Source of the DNA: Corynebacterium genitalium ATCC 33030
GTDB lineage: Bacteria > Actinomycetota > Actinomycetes > Mycobacteriales > Mycobacteriaceae
Length of the DNA stretch: 64,000 bases
Assembly (NCBI RefSeq): GCF_000143825.1
Contig: NZ_CM000961.1
Coordinates: forward strand, 558,001-622,000
Reading direction: 5' to 3'
Shown: piece by piece, positions 7,706 through 15,540 of the stretch
How the letters are laid out: each line of letters starts with the position of its first letter
Position numbering within the stretch: the stretch's first letter is position 1
Notes under the pieces: generated by a model
The model's input: only the letters and a program-made list of their open reading frames with translations
What the model was told of the DNA's origin: nothing
The model's database searches: none
Made by a program: the position numbers and the translations under genes

Positions 7706-9613
7706 ATGACTCTCATTGGGGACCGCTATCAACTGGGTTACACCATCGGCACCGGCGGTATGTCCGACGTCTACGTGGCCACGGATACGCTGCTCGGCCG
7801 CGAGGTCGCGGTCAAGATGCTCAAGCTCGACATGGCGCGCGACGAGAACTTCCGGGAGCGTTTCCGCCGGGAGGCCCAGAACTCCGCGCGGCTCAACCAC
7901 CCCAATATCGTCTCGGTGTACGACACGGGCGAGACGCTTATCGGCGACACCTCCATCCCGTACATCGTCATGGAACGCGTCCAGGGACGAAACCTGCGGG
8001 ACATTGTCCACGGCGACGGCCCACTCGCGCCCGAGCAAGCCGCCTCGTTGTTACTGCCCGTCACTCACGCGTTGGCCGCCAGCCATGAGGCCGGCATCAT
8101 CCACCGCGACGTCAAGCCCGCTAACATCATGGTGACTAGCACCGGCGAAGTGAAGGTCATGGACTTCGGCATCGCACGCGCCCTGGATGATTCCACCGCG
8201 GCGATGACCCAGACCTCTGCCGTCATCGGCACCGCCCAGTACCTCTCCCCCGAGCAGGCGCGCGGCAAGACCGCCGACGGCCGCAGCGACGTCTACGCCC
8301 TCGGGTGTGTGATGTACGAGACCGTCACCGGTGCCCCGCCGTTTGAAGGTGAAACTCCCTTCGCCGTTGCTTACCAGCACGTGCAGGAAGATCCGCAGCC
8401 GCCGAGCGCACGCATCTCAGGCTTGAGCGAGACTGAGGCGATCAACGTCGACTCCGTCATCCTCACGGCCATGGCCAAGCACCCGGCCGACCGCTACCAG
8501 ACCGCCATGGAGATGGCCGAAGACCTACAGCGTCTCCAGCGCGGCGCGGTGACCAACGCTGCCCGGAATCACCTGGCGGAGCGACAGGATGAGACTACGG
8601 CGGTGGTGCCGTCGGAAAGCAGGTATGCGCAGCACCGCCAGGAAACGAAAAAGAAGAATTCGGGCATGAAGGTGGCCGCGCTGCTGCTCGCTGCGGTGAT
8701 GCTGCTAGGCGGTGGCGCGTACGTATACAACAAGGTCCGTGGCGACGGCGAAGAGCAAGCCGCTGCCGAGATGGTGACCGTGCCCAACGTCGTGGGCAAG
8801 AAGCGCGAAGAGGCAGTCAAGATTCTCGAGGATCTTGGCCTGCAAGTCACCGTGAATGAGGCACCGGATCCCGACGTTCCCCGCGGCGACGTGCTGGGCA
8901 CCAACCCGACCGAAGGTTCGCAGTTGCAAAAGGGCACGAACGTCACGATCACGGTGTCCTCCGGCCGTGAGATCACCGATGTTCCCGACCTGGATGGCCT
9001 CACCCCGCAAGAAGCCGCGAAAACGCTCGAAGAAGCCGGCTTGAAACTTGACGACAACCTGAAGCGTGAAAGTTCCGACGACGTCCCCGACGGTCACATC
9101 ATGGACCAGCAGCCGGTCGCCGGGTCCCAGCTGTCAAAGGGATCCAAGGTTTCCGTGACCGTCTCAAGTGGTCGCGAAACGGTCCAGGTGCCCTCGTTGA
9201 CCGGCATGAATATCCAACAAGCCGAGTCCGTGCTGAACTCGCTCGGCCTGAAATCCACCAAGGTGGACGTTGATTCCTCAAAGCCAGAGGGCGAAGTCAT
9301 CGCCGTCGCCGGAGAAGGCACCGACGTCGCCCGCGGCACCACCGTCGAGCTGCGTGTTTCCAACGGCATGCTCTTCGAACTGCCTAGCCTGGTGCACAAG
9401 ACCAAGGATGAAGCCGAAACAGCCCTCCGCTCCTCCGGATGGACGGGCACCCTGAAGCAGGGCAACTTAGTAGACACCCCCGACCCAGCTGACCATGGCC
9501 ACATCGCTGGCCACCGACCCGCCTCCGGCGAGGAGATCCGCAAGGACGCAGACATCACCGTCGACTACTGGAAGAACCCCGTCCTCGGCGGTATCGAGGA
9601 CCTGGTCGGGTAG
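7706..9613 (+). CDS. pknB: PknB: PASTA-domain Ser/Thr protein kinase
   Basis: The protein has 635 residues from the ATG at 7706. That start is preferred over an in-frame TTG at 7697 because GGAG at 7691-7694 is 11 bp from ATG but only 2 bp from TTG. The kinase domain has GTGGMSDVYVA, VAVKMLK, HRDVKPAN, DFGIA and GTAQYLSPEQARG. One membrane helix (about residues 322-340) is followed by four PASTA repeats (starting near residues 362, 431, 499 and 568), which sense muropeptides or lipid II in the homologues. It is the last gene of the kinase operon; crgA follows after 40 bp. Confidence 0.95.
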   Translation: MTLIGDRYQLGYTIGTGGMSDVYVATDTLLGREVAVKMLKLDMARDENFRERFRREAQNSARLNHPNIVSVYDTGETLIGDTSIPYIVMERVQGRNLRDIVHGDGPLAPEQAASLLLPVTHALAASHEAGIIHRDVKPANIMVTSTGEVKVMDFGIARALDDSTAAMTQTSAVIGTAQYLSPEQARGKTADGRSDVYALGCVMYETVTGAPPFEGETPFAVAYQHVQEDPQPPSARISGLSETEAINVDSVILTAMAKHPADRYQTAMEMAEDLQRLQRGAVTNAARNHLAERQDETTAVVPSESRYAQHRQETKKKNSGMKVAALLLAAVMLLGGGAYVYNKVRGDGEEQAAAEMVTVPNVVGKKREEAVKILEDLGLQVTVNEAPDPDVPRGDVLGTNPTEGSQLQKGTNVTITVSSGREITDVPDLDGLTPQEAAKTLEEAGLKLDDNLKRESSDDVPDGHIMDQQPVAGSQLSKGSKVSVTVSSGRETVQVPSLTGMNIQQAESVLNSLGLKSTKVDVDSSKPEGEVIAVAGEGTDVARGTTVELRVSNGMLFELPSLVHKTKDEAETALRSSGWTGTLKQGNLVDTPDPADHGHIAGHRPASGEEIRKDADITVDYWKNPVLGGIEDLVG

Positions 9614-9653
9614 CTGGTAAAGTCACTGCTGAACTAACGAAAGGACGTACGTA

Positions 9654-9932
9654 ATGCCCAAGGCAAAGGTCACGAAGGACACCGCCGCTACCCCGGTGAC
9701 GACGACGTCCACCGGCGCCAACCGCACCCCCGTCAAGATCAACACCGGCGGCACGCCCATGTGGTACAAGATCCTGATGTTCGGGTTCATGGCCATCGGC
9801 CTGCTCTGGCTCGTGGTCAACTACCTCGCCGGCCCGCAGATCCCTGTCATGAACGAACTCGGTGCGTGGAACTACGCGATCGGCTTCGCAGGCTTGATCA
9901 TCGGTCTGCTGATGACCATGGGGTGGCGTTAA
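9654..9932 (+). CDS. crgA: CrgA: septation/cell-division membrane protein
   Basis: The protein has 92 residues. A Lys/Thr-rich cytoplasmic N-terminus precedes two membrane helices (about 39-58 and 69-88), joined by the conserved [19 protein letters not shown] loop typical of CrgA. In mycobacteria CrgA binds FtsZ, FtsQ, FtsI and CwsA and helps assemble the divisome. AAAGGA lies 8 bp before ATG. It has its own 40-bp gap after pknB and is closed by a strong terminator. The trpG/pabA-like gene often found between pknB and crgA in mycobacteria is absent. Confidence 0.93.
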   Translation: MPKAKVTKDTAATPVTTTSTGANRTPVKINTGGTPMWYKILMFGFMAIGLLWLVVNYLAGPQIPVMNELGAWNYAIGFAGLIIGLLMTMGWR

Positions 9933-9961
9933 CGACCGCGCCATGCTCCCCGGCCCGTCGC

Positions 9962-9989
9962 CCAGCGCTGCACTCAGCGCTGGTTTTTT
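9962..9989 (+). terminator. Rho-independent terminator after crgA
   Basis: CCAGCGCTG / CAGCGCTGG arms with a CACT loop are followed by TTTTTT. It ends the plus-strand crgA transcript. Confidence 0.9.
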
Positions 9990-10026
9990 CATGCCCGCAC
10001 ACGGTCCACCTTGAGGTTGTGAAACG

Positions 10027-10234
10027 TGTGGAAATCCCGGTGTGTTGTGCACGGGTTTATCCCCAACTATCCCCACCGGGAAATCCCCAGGACGTGTTAC
10101 ACAGGCCTGTGCACAAACACTGTTGACAAAGCATGGAAAGAACAGGTCAGGGTTGCGAAAACGCCTTTTCCACAGGCTGTGCAAAGTGGTACGGAAGTGG
10201 CTTATGCACAGGATCTTCCACACCCTGTGGATAA
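10027..10234. other. Cluster of DnaA-box-like 9-mers between crgA and an aldehyde dehydrogenase gene
   Basis: One perfect DnaA box (TTATCCACA, minus strand, 10226-10234) and single-mismatch boxes TTATCCCCA (10057-10065), TTTTCCACA (10166-10174) and TTATGCACA (10202-10210) lie within about 200 bp. Weaker matches are at 10027, 10067 and 10214. The 9933-10329 gap has no gene and carries a terminator at each side. The cluster lies about 48 kb from the dnaA-dnaN origin. A DnaA-titrating or -regulating role is an inference. Confidence 0.55.
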
Positions 10235-10260
10235 CTCGGCGGCAGCACATCACAGGGCAC

Positions 10261-10301
10261 AAAAAACTAGCCCCGGCCGTCACGATGACGACCGGGGCTA
10301 G
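10261..10301 (-). terminator. Rho-independent terminator of the aldehyde dehydrogenase gene
   Basis: A perfect CTAGCCCCGG / CCGGGGCTAG stem (10267-10276 / 10292-10301) is followed on the minus strand by TTTTTT (10266-10261). Confidence 0.9.
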
Positions 10302-10329
10302 CGAGCTAAACGGAGTGCTGAAACCCGCC

Positions 10330-11733
10330 TTAGACTGCGGAGTCGGAGCCGGCGATGTAGTAGCGCTGCTTGTTCACGAACTCATCCATGCCCAGCGGCC
10401 CGAGCTCACGGCCCAGACCGGATGCCTTCACACCGCCGAACGGCAGCTCAGCACCACGGGCCTGCGGGATGTTCACGTGGATCATGCCGGTGTCGATCTT
10501 CGCCGCCACCTTCTTCGCACGCTCCTCATCCTCGGACATCACTGCGCCGCCGAGGCCGTAGCGGGAGTCATTGGCCAGCTCGATCGCTTCCTCCTCGGAC
10601 GTGGCCTTGTACACCTCGGCGACCGGGCCGAAGAACTCCTCGTAGTAGGAGTCGCTGCCGACGGGAATGTCGGTGATCACGGCCGGGGTGATGTAGGCAC
10701 CCTCGCCGGTGACCTCACCGCCGAGACGCAGGTTCGCACCTTCGTCAACGGCAACACGCAGCTGCTGGGAAAGCATCTCTGCAGCGTCGCGGGAGGACAG
10801 CGGGTAGTACTCGTTGCCCTCGCCCGGGTTCAGCGGGTCACCTTCGGTGTAGGACGATGCCAGGTCCACCAGGGCCTGCACGAACTCGTCGTAGATGTCC
10901 TCCATGACGATCATGCGCTTGTTCGCCGTGCATGCCTGGCCGACGTTGCCGACGCGCTTCTGCCACGCCGTTTCAGCTGCGGCCTTCACGTCGGAGGAGT
11001 CCAGCACCAGGTATGCGTCGGTGCCGCCGAGCTCGAGCACGCACTTCTTCAGTGCCTGGCCTGCCTGCGATGCGATGGCACGGCCAGCGGTCTCGGAACC
11101 CGTCAGGGACACGCCCTGCACGCGGTCATCCTCGATCATGGTGGAGATCTGGGAGTGCTGTGCGTACACGTTCGTGTACAGGCCCTTCGGGGCACCAGCC
11201 TCGTCGAAGATCTTCTCAATGGCCGCTGCGGAGCGCGGGCAGATTTCGGCGTGCTTGACCATCACAACGTTGCCGGCCATGAGCACCGGCGCTGCGAAGC
11301 GTGCGACCTGGTAGTAGGGGAAGTTCCAGGGCATGATGCCCACGATGATCCCGAGCGGGACCTTGCGGATGATGGAGGTGCCGCCCTGGTTGTTCGGAAT
11401 CTCCTCGTCAGCGCCGAACTGTGCACCGTTGTCGGCGTAGTAGTTGAAGATGTCGACGACATCGTCGACCTCGCCGTCGCCCTCAAAAACGGACTTGCCC
11501 ATTTCTTCTGCGATGATGTTGCACAGCTCGGCGCGCTTCTCGTCGAAAAGCGATGCGACCTTCCGCAGCACGTCGGCGCGCTCTTCGAAGCTCTTCTCGC
11601 GCCACTCCTTGAACGTGTCGTTCGCAGTGGTCAGTGCCTGCTCTAGTTCGTCGTCGGTGATGAAGTCGAAGCTCTCGACAATTTCATTGGTTTTCGGATT
11701 TTGTACGCGGAACTTTGTTGGCATGTCAGCCAC
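10330..11733 (-). CDS. NAD(P)-dependent aldehyde dehydrogenase, succinate-semialdehyde dehydrogenase type
   Basis: The protein has 467 residues of the ALDH superfamily. The Rossmann part has MPWNFPYYQVAR and VKHAEICPRSA. The catalytic Glu lies in LELGGTD and the catalytic Cys in GQACTANKR. The sequence is closest in style to the succinate-semialdehyde dehydrogenase group, but the substrate cannot be fixed by eye. A second, clearly different paralogue (gabD, 18485-19942) sits in the catabolic cluster. The start may be the GTG at 11733 or the ATG three codons later; neither has a clear Shine-Dalgarno site. It is monocistronic with a strong terminator. Confidence 0.85.
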   Translation of the reverse strand: MADMPTKFRVQNPKTNEIVESFDFITDDELEQALTTANDTFKEWREKSFEERADVLRKVASLFDEKRAELCNIIAEEMGKSVFEGDGEVDDVVDIFNYYADNGAQFGADEEIPNNQGGTSIIRKVPLGIIVGIMPWNFPYYQVARFAAPVLMAGNVVMVKHAEICPRSAAAIEKIFDEAGAPKGLYTNVYAQHSQISTMIEDDRVQGVSLTGSETAGRAIASQAGQALKKCVLELGGTDAYLVLDSSDVKAAAETAWQKRVGNVGQACTANKRMIVMEDIYDEFVQALVDLASSYTEGDPLNPGEGNEYYPLSSRDAAEMLSQQLRVAVDEGANLRLGGEVTGEGAYITPAVITDIPVGSDSYYEEFFGPVAEVYKATSEEEAIELANDSRYGLGGAVMSEDEERAKKVAAKIDTGMIHVNIPQARGAELPFGGVKASGLGRELGPLGMDEFVNKQRYYIAGSDSAV

Positions 11734-11793
11734 TGTATGAGCGTTAGCGAATGTTCGCCATGATTTTCTTCACGCCCGGCTTGATCAGGCCTT

Positions 11794-12441
11794 TCACGCC
11801 AAGACAGGTGCTGCGATGGCCATGGCGGTGATTGCCAATGCGGCGGAAACACCCCACCACTGGGCCCGCGTTTCGCGCGCGGTGAGCGGCACAGCGATGA
11901 GCGCCCCAGTGACCATTCCGCCCAGGTGACCCCATAGGCTCACACCGGGCATGACCAGGGTGAACACGAGGTTGCCAGCGACGAGGACGAGTGGGGCGCG
12001 CAGGTCAGCTCGGTTGCGGGCGGCGATAGCCACCAGGATGGCCATCAAGCCGTAGAGCGCGCCGGACGCGCCAGCGGTCGGCTGGGCGAAGCCGAAGAAC
12101 AACACGGCGGCTGACCCGCCGAGGATGCAGGCCAAGTACGCCGCTACGTATGGGCCGGTGCCCACAAACCGCTCCACCACCGGTCCGATGAACACGAGTA
12201 CAAACAGGTTGACCACCAGGTGGGAGATGTCGACGTGCAGGAACCCCGACGTCAGGGCGCGAAGGTATCCAAAGGGGGTATCAACGACCAGGGGCCCGTA
12301 GAGGACGAAGGTCTGGCCGAGGCGTGAGGTCCAGATGACGTCGCTAAGCGACCGCGCGTCAAACGCGGCAACCGCGAAAACCCCCGCGCACAGCAACGCA
12401 ATGACTGCTGTGGCGGGGGCGCCGTGAAGGAGTTTACGCAC
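11794..12441 (-). CDS. Rhomboid-family intramembrane serine protease
   Basis: The protein has 215 residues and six to seven hydrophobic helices. It shows the rhomboid hallmarks HVDISHLVVNLF (conserved His/Asn in helix 2), GASGALYG (nucleophile Ser) and GHLGGMVTGAL (catalytic His). Rhomboids cleave transmembrane helices; the substrate is unknown. It begins at a GTG immediately after the stop of ppiA, so the two form one minus-strand unit. The ppiA-rhomboid order also occurs in mycobacteria. Confidence 0.92.
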   Translation of the reverse strand: MRKLLHGAPATAVIALLCAGVFAVAAFDARSLSDVIWTSRLGQTFVLYGPLVVDTPFGYLRALTSGFLHVDISHLVVNLFVLVFIGPVVERFVGTGPYVAAYLACILGGSAAVLFFGFAQPTAGASGALYGLMAILVAIAARNRADLRAPLVLVAGNLVFTLVMPGVSLWGHLGGMVTGALIAVPLTARETRAQWWGVSAALAITAMAIAAPVLA

Positions 12442-12963
12442 CTAGGCGACGGTGACGGACTCGATGACTACGTCGGACACCGGGCGGTCCATGCGGCCGG
12501 TCTGCACGTTGGAGATCTCGTCGACGACCTTCTGGGACGCCGGATCAGTGACCTCACCGAAGATGGTGTGGCGGTTGGTCAGGTGCGGGGTCGGGGCAAC
12601 GGTGATGAAGAACTGGGAGCCGTTGGTGCCCGGGCCAGCGTTAGCCATGGCCAGCAGGTACGGGCGGTCGAAGGAAAGCTCCGGGTGGAACTCGTCGGCG
12701 AACTGAAAGCCCGGGCCGCCGGTGCCGGTGCCGGTCGGATCGCCGCCCTGGATCATGAAGCCCGGGATGATGCGGTGGAAGATTGCGCCGTCGTAGAACG
12801 GGCCGTCCGTGGTACCGGAGGCGTTCTTCGTGGAGTAATCCTGGGAACCGTCCGCCAGGCCGGTGATGGTCTGAACGGTCTTCGGCGCGTGGTTGCCAAA
12901 CAGGTCAGCAACGATGTCGCCGTGGTTCGTGTGGAAGGTGATGGTCTGAGTCTTCTGAGTCAT
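12442..12963 (-). CDS. ppiA: Cyclophilin-type peptidyl-prolyl cis-trans isomerase
   Basis: The protein has 173 residues from the ATG at 12963 ([18 protein letters not shown]). A longer in-frame reading exists but lacks similarity to the family. The cyclophilin core has [40 protein letters not shown], and HTIFGEV with the active-site Arg, Phe, Gln and His residues. No signal peptide is present, so it is cytoplasmic. It forms a unit with the downstream rhomboid gene and diverges from metQNI across a 135-bp gap. Confidence 0.93.
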   Translation of the reverse strand: MTQKTQTITFHTNHGDIVADLFGNHAPKTVQTITGLADGSQDYSTKNASGTTDGPFYDGAIFHRIIPGFMIQGGDPTGTGTGGPGFQFADEFHPELSFDRPYLLAMANAGPGTNGSQFFITVAPTPHLTNRHTIFGEVTDPASQKVVDEISNVQTGRMDRPVSDVVIESVTVA

Positions 12964-13010
12964 GCGAACCAGGATACGCGTCGGGGCGGACATCCGTGCC
13001 AGCACCAAGC

Positions 13011-13026
13011 TAGACAGATCTGTCTT
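13011..13026. promoter_or_regulatory. Probable McbR operator upstream of metQNI
   Basis: TAGACAGATCTGTCTT contains a perfect 14-bp palindrome and matches the known corynebacterial McbR motif TAGAC-N6-GTCTA except in the last base. It abuts the -35 hexamer of the metQ promoter. McbR represses sulphur-amino-acid genes in C. glutamicum, so methionine-dependent repression of this importer is expected. Confidence 0.75.
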
Positions 13027-13053
13027 GTTTAGGCATACCGTACGGTTTAGTAT
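13025..13053 (+). promoter_or_regulatory. metQNI promoter
   Basis: TTGTTT (13025-13030), a 17-bp spacer and TAGTAT (13048-13053) form a sigma-A-type promoter 45 bp before the metQ start. The McbR-like palindrome overlaps the -35 by two bases. A second 10-bp palindrome, ACCGTACGGT (13037-13046), lies in the spacer. Confidence 0.65.
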
Positions 13054-13098
13054 TAGCATTCAGCTACAGCACTTTTAGAAACGTGAAAGGACCCCAGA

Positions 13099-13926
13099 AT
13101 GTTCAAGAAGATCGCTGCCGCCGTGGCAGCTGGCTCCCTCGTTCTTGGCCTCACCGCATGCGGCTCCAGCGAGAGCACCGATGCGGGCGACGACAAGACC
13201 ATTCGCGTCGCAACCTCCCCGGGCCCGTACTCTGAGCTCTTCCAGGACGGTGTCGCACCCATCCTGGAGGAAGAGGGCTACACGGTCGACGTCCAGAACT
13301 TCACCGACCTCACCCAGGCCGACACCGCTCTCGCGGAGGGCTCCGCCGACCTCAACGTCGAGCAGCACACCGCGTGGATGAACGTGTTCAACGAGGAAAA
13401 GGGCGCAAACCTCACCTCCATCACCGAAGTTCCGACGGTGCCGGCGGGCCTGTACTCGGAGAAGCACAAGTCCCTGGACGAGGTCGCTGACGGCCAGACG
13501 GTCGGCATCCCGCTCGATGGCTCGAATAAGTCCCGCGCACTCCACGTGCTTGTCGACGCAGGCTGGATCACCCTCCGCGACGACGCCGACGAGACGTTGC
13601 TCGCAGAGTCGGACATCGATGAGAACCCGCACAACCTCGAAATCAAGCCGATGGACTCCGCGAACCTGTCGCGCTCCCTCCCGGATCTCGACTGGGCCGT
13701 CATCCCGGGCTCGATGAGCTACTCCGCCAAGCTCGACCCAAACCTGCAGGTCTTCCAGGAGGAACTGCGCCCTGAGCTGATCCTCGTCGCGGTCACTACC
13801 GAGGACAAGAAGGACGCTCCGTGGGCGAATGCTGTCGCTGAGGCGTACCGTTCCGACGAGTTCAAGGAGTTCTTCGACTCCCAGAACGAGAACGATTACT
13901 GGTTCCTGCCCGACTCTCTGAAGTAA
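13099..13926 (+). CDS. metQ: MetQ: methionine ABC transporter substrate-binding lipoprotein
   Basis: The protein has 275 residues. The signal peptide ends in a lipobox LTAC (Cys near residue 22). The mature part is a NlpA/MetQ domain with the ligand-contact region NVEQHTAWMNVFNEEKG and the motif IPLDGSNKSRALHVL. GAAAGG lies 8-10 bp before ATG. It is followed after 14 bp by metN and metI, and it captures D/L-methionine outside the membrane. Confidence 0.93.
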   Translation: MFKKIAAAVAAGSLVLGLTACGSSESTDAGDDKTIRVATSPGPYSELFQDGVAPILEEEGYTVDVQNFTDLTQADTALAEGSADLNVEQHTAWMNVFNEEKGANLTSITEVPTVPAGLYSEKHKSLDEVADGQTVGIPLDGSNKSRALHVLVDAGWITLRDDADETLLAESDIDENPHNLEIKPMDSANLSRSLPDLDWAVIPGSMSYSAKLDPNLQVFQEELRPELILVAVTTEDKKDAPWANAVAEAYRSDEFKEFFDSQNENDYWFLPDSLK

Positions 13927-13940
13927 GCGAACTGACTTCC

Positions 13941-14753
13941 ATGACTGACGCTGTTGTATTCGACCATGTCGGAAGGGTGTTCCCGACGCGGGATAGCTCC
14001 TTCGCCGCCCTCGACGACATCAGTTTCACTGTCCCCGAAGGCAGTGTCACCGGTGTCGTGGGCACCTCGGGTGCCGGCAAATCCACGCTGATCCGGATGG
14101 TGAACGGACTGGAAACCCCGAGTTCCGGCGCCGTCACCGTGAACGGACAGCAGCCGGCTTCCTTGAGCACGTCCGAGCTGCGTGAGCTCCGCCGGAAAGT
14201 CGCCATGGTCTTCCAAAGCGTCAACCTCCTGGAAACGAAAACGGTCGCGGAGAATGTGGCCACCCCGTTGAAGCTGACCAAGACACCGAAGAGTGAGATC
14301 GAAAGCCGCACTGCTGAGGTGCTTGAGCTGGTCGGCCTCACCGACCGCGCCCAGCACAAGCCGCGGCAGCTCTCCGGCGGTCAGCGTCAGCGCGTGGGCA
14401 TCGCCCGCGCGCTTGTCACGGAGCCCACAATGCTGCTTTGCGACGAGCCCACATCCGCCCTCGACCCCATCACCACCTCCCAGATCCTCGACCTGCTCCG
14501 CAATATCAACGAGGAACTCGGAGTGACGATTTTGATCATCACCCACCAGATCGACGTGATTGCCCGCTTGGCCGACAACGTGGCGGTGCTCTCCGAGGGC
14601 CGTCTTGTGGAATCCGGCCCAGTGGCACAGGTCTTCGCGGACCCGCAGCACGAACTGACCCAGAAATTCGTGGACACCGTAATCCCGCCCGAACTCGATG
14701 CCACCGCGCGTGAGGCTCTCTCCCGCGCACTGGTGAAGAATAGCGAGATGTAA
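13941..14753 (+). CDS. metN: MetN: methionine ABC transporter ATP-binding protein
   Basis: The protein has 270 residues. Walker A is GTSGAGKST, the Q-loop lies in MVFQSVNLL, the signature is LSGGQRQRVGIARAL, Walker B is MLLCDEPTSALD, and the H-loop is IITHQ. This is the MetN type; the C-terminus is shorter than in E. coli MetN (about 340 residues), so the methionine-sensing C2 regulatory domain seems to be missing. It sits 4 bp upstream of metI. Confidence 0.93.
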   Translation: MTDAVVFDHVGRVFPTRDSSFAALDDISFTVPEGSVTGVVGTSGAGKSTLIRMVNGLETPSSGAVTVNGQQPASLSTSELRELRRKVAMVFQSVNLLETKTVAENVATPLKLTKTPKSEIESRTAEVLELVGLTDRAQHKPRQLSGGQRQRVGIARALVTEPTMLLCDEPTSALDPITTSQILDLLRNINEELGVTILIITHQIDVIARLADNVAVLSEGRLVESGPVAQVFADPQHELTQKFVDTVIPPELDATAREALSRALVKNSEM

Positions 14754-14757
14754 CAGC

Positions 14758-15444
14758 ATGAATCAGCTCAATACGTGGTGGCGCGACACCACTGGCTCCC
14801 GCGTCACTCCGGAGATGTACCTCGACTCCTTCGGCGAGACCCTCTACATGGTCGGCATTTCTCTGTTCCTCGGCGCATTGTTGGGCATCCCGCTGGCGCT
14901 CGCCTTCGTGATCACCCGGCCGGGCGGTTTGAAGCCCAACAAGGTTGTCTACGGCGTTCTCAATGTGGTCGTGAACATCATCCGTTCGCTGCCGTTCATT
15001 ATCCTGCTGGTGGCTATTTCTCCGTTCACCCGCGTGATCGCGGGAACCGCCATCGGCACCACCGCGGCGCTCGTCCCGCTGACCTTGTACATCGCCCCGT
15101 TCATCGCCCGCCTCATCGAGCAGTCCCTGCTGGAGGTCAACCCCGGCATCACCGAGGCTGCCGATTCCATGGGCGCCAGCCTCTTCCAGACCATCAGATA
15201 CTTCCTCCTGCCAGAGGCGAAGTCGTCCATCATTCTCGCCGTCACCACGGCAACGATCGGCCTGATCTCCGCCACGGCGATGGCCGGCACGATCGGCGGC
15301 GGCGGCGTCGGCGACCTTGCTATCTCGTACGGCTACCAGCAGTTCGACTCGATCGCGATGCTCACGACGGTGGTGCTCCTGATCATCATCGTCCAGGCCA
15401 TCCAGTCTGTGGGCAACACGCTCGCCCGTCGCGCGCGGGCGTAG
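14758..15444 (+). CDS. metI: MetI: methionine ABC transporter permease
   Basis: The protein has 228 residues with about five transmembrane helices. The EAA-type coupling loop ITEAADSMGASLFQTIRYFLLPEA contacts MetN. The C-terminal AMAGTIGGGGVGDLAISYGYQQF is typical of MetI. It is the last gene of metQNI and is followed by a bidirectional hairpin. Confidence 0.93.
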   Translation: MNQLNTWWRDTTGSRVTPEMYLDSFGETLYMVGISLFLGALLGIPLALAFVITRPGGLKPNKVVYGVLNVVVNIIRSLPFIILLVAISPFTRVIAGTAIGTTAALVPLTLYIAPFIARLIEQSLLEVNPGITEAADSMGASLFQTIRYFLLPEAKSSIILAVTTATIGLISATAMAGTIGGGGVGDLAISYGYQQFDSIAMLTTVVLLIIIVQAIQSVGNTLARRARA

Positions 15445-15474
15445 AGAGGTAGTCATAGCTAAAGAGTCGAGGGT

Positions 15475-15510
15475 CTAGTGGATCTAGATTCCAGGAGCTA
15501 GATCCACCAG
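15475..15510. terminator. Hairpin between convergent metI and the PucR-type regulator
   Basis: CTAGTGGATCTAG / CTAGATCCACCAG arms (12 of 13 paired) with a 10-nt loop lie between two convergent genes. No T-run follows on either strand, so factor-dependent or two-way termination is likely. Confidence 0.55.
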
Positions 15511-15540
15511 CGCCTCAGCACCCACCATCCCAGCACCCCC

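Noticed and set aside
6014..8038. 674-codon minus-strand open frame under pbpA-pknA-pknB
   Set aside because: Composition is that of a codon shadow; pknA and pknB motifs on the plus strand are decisive.
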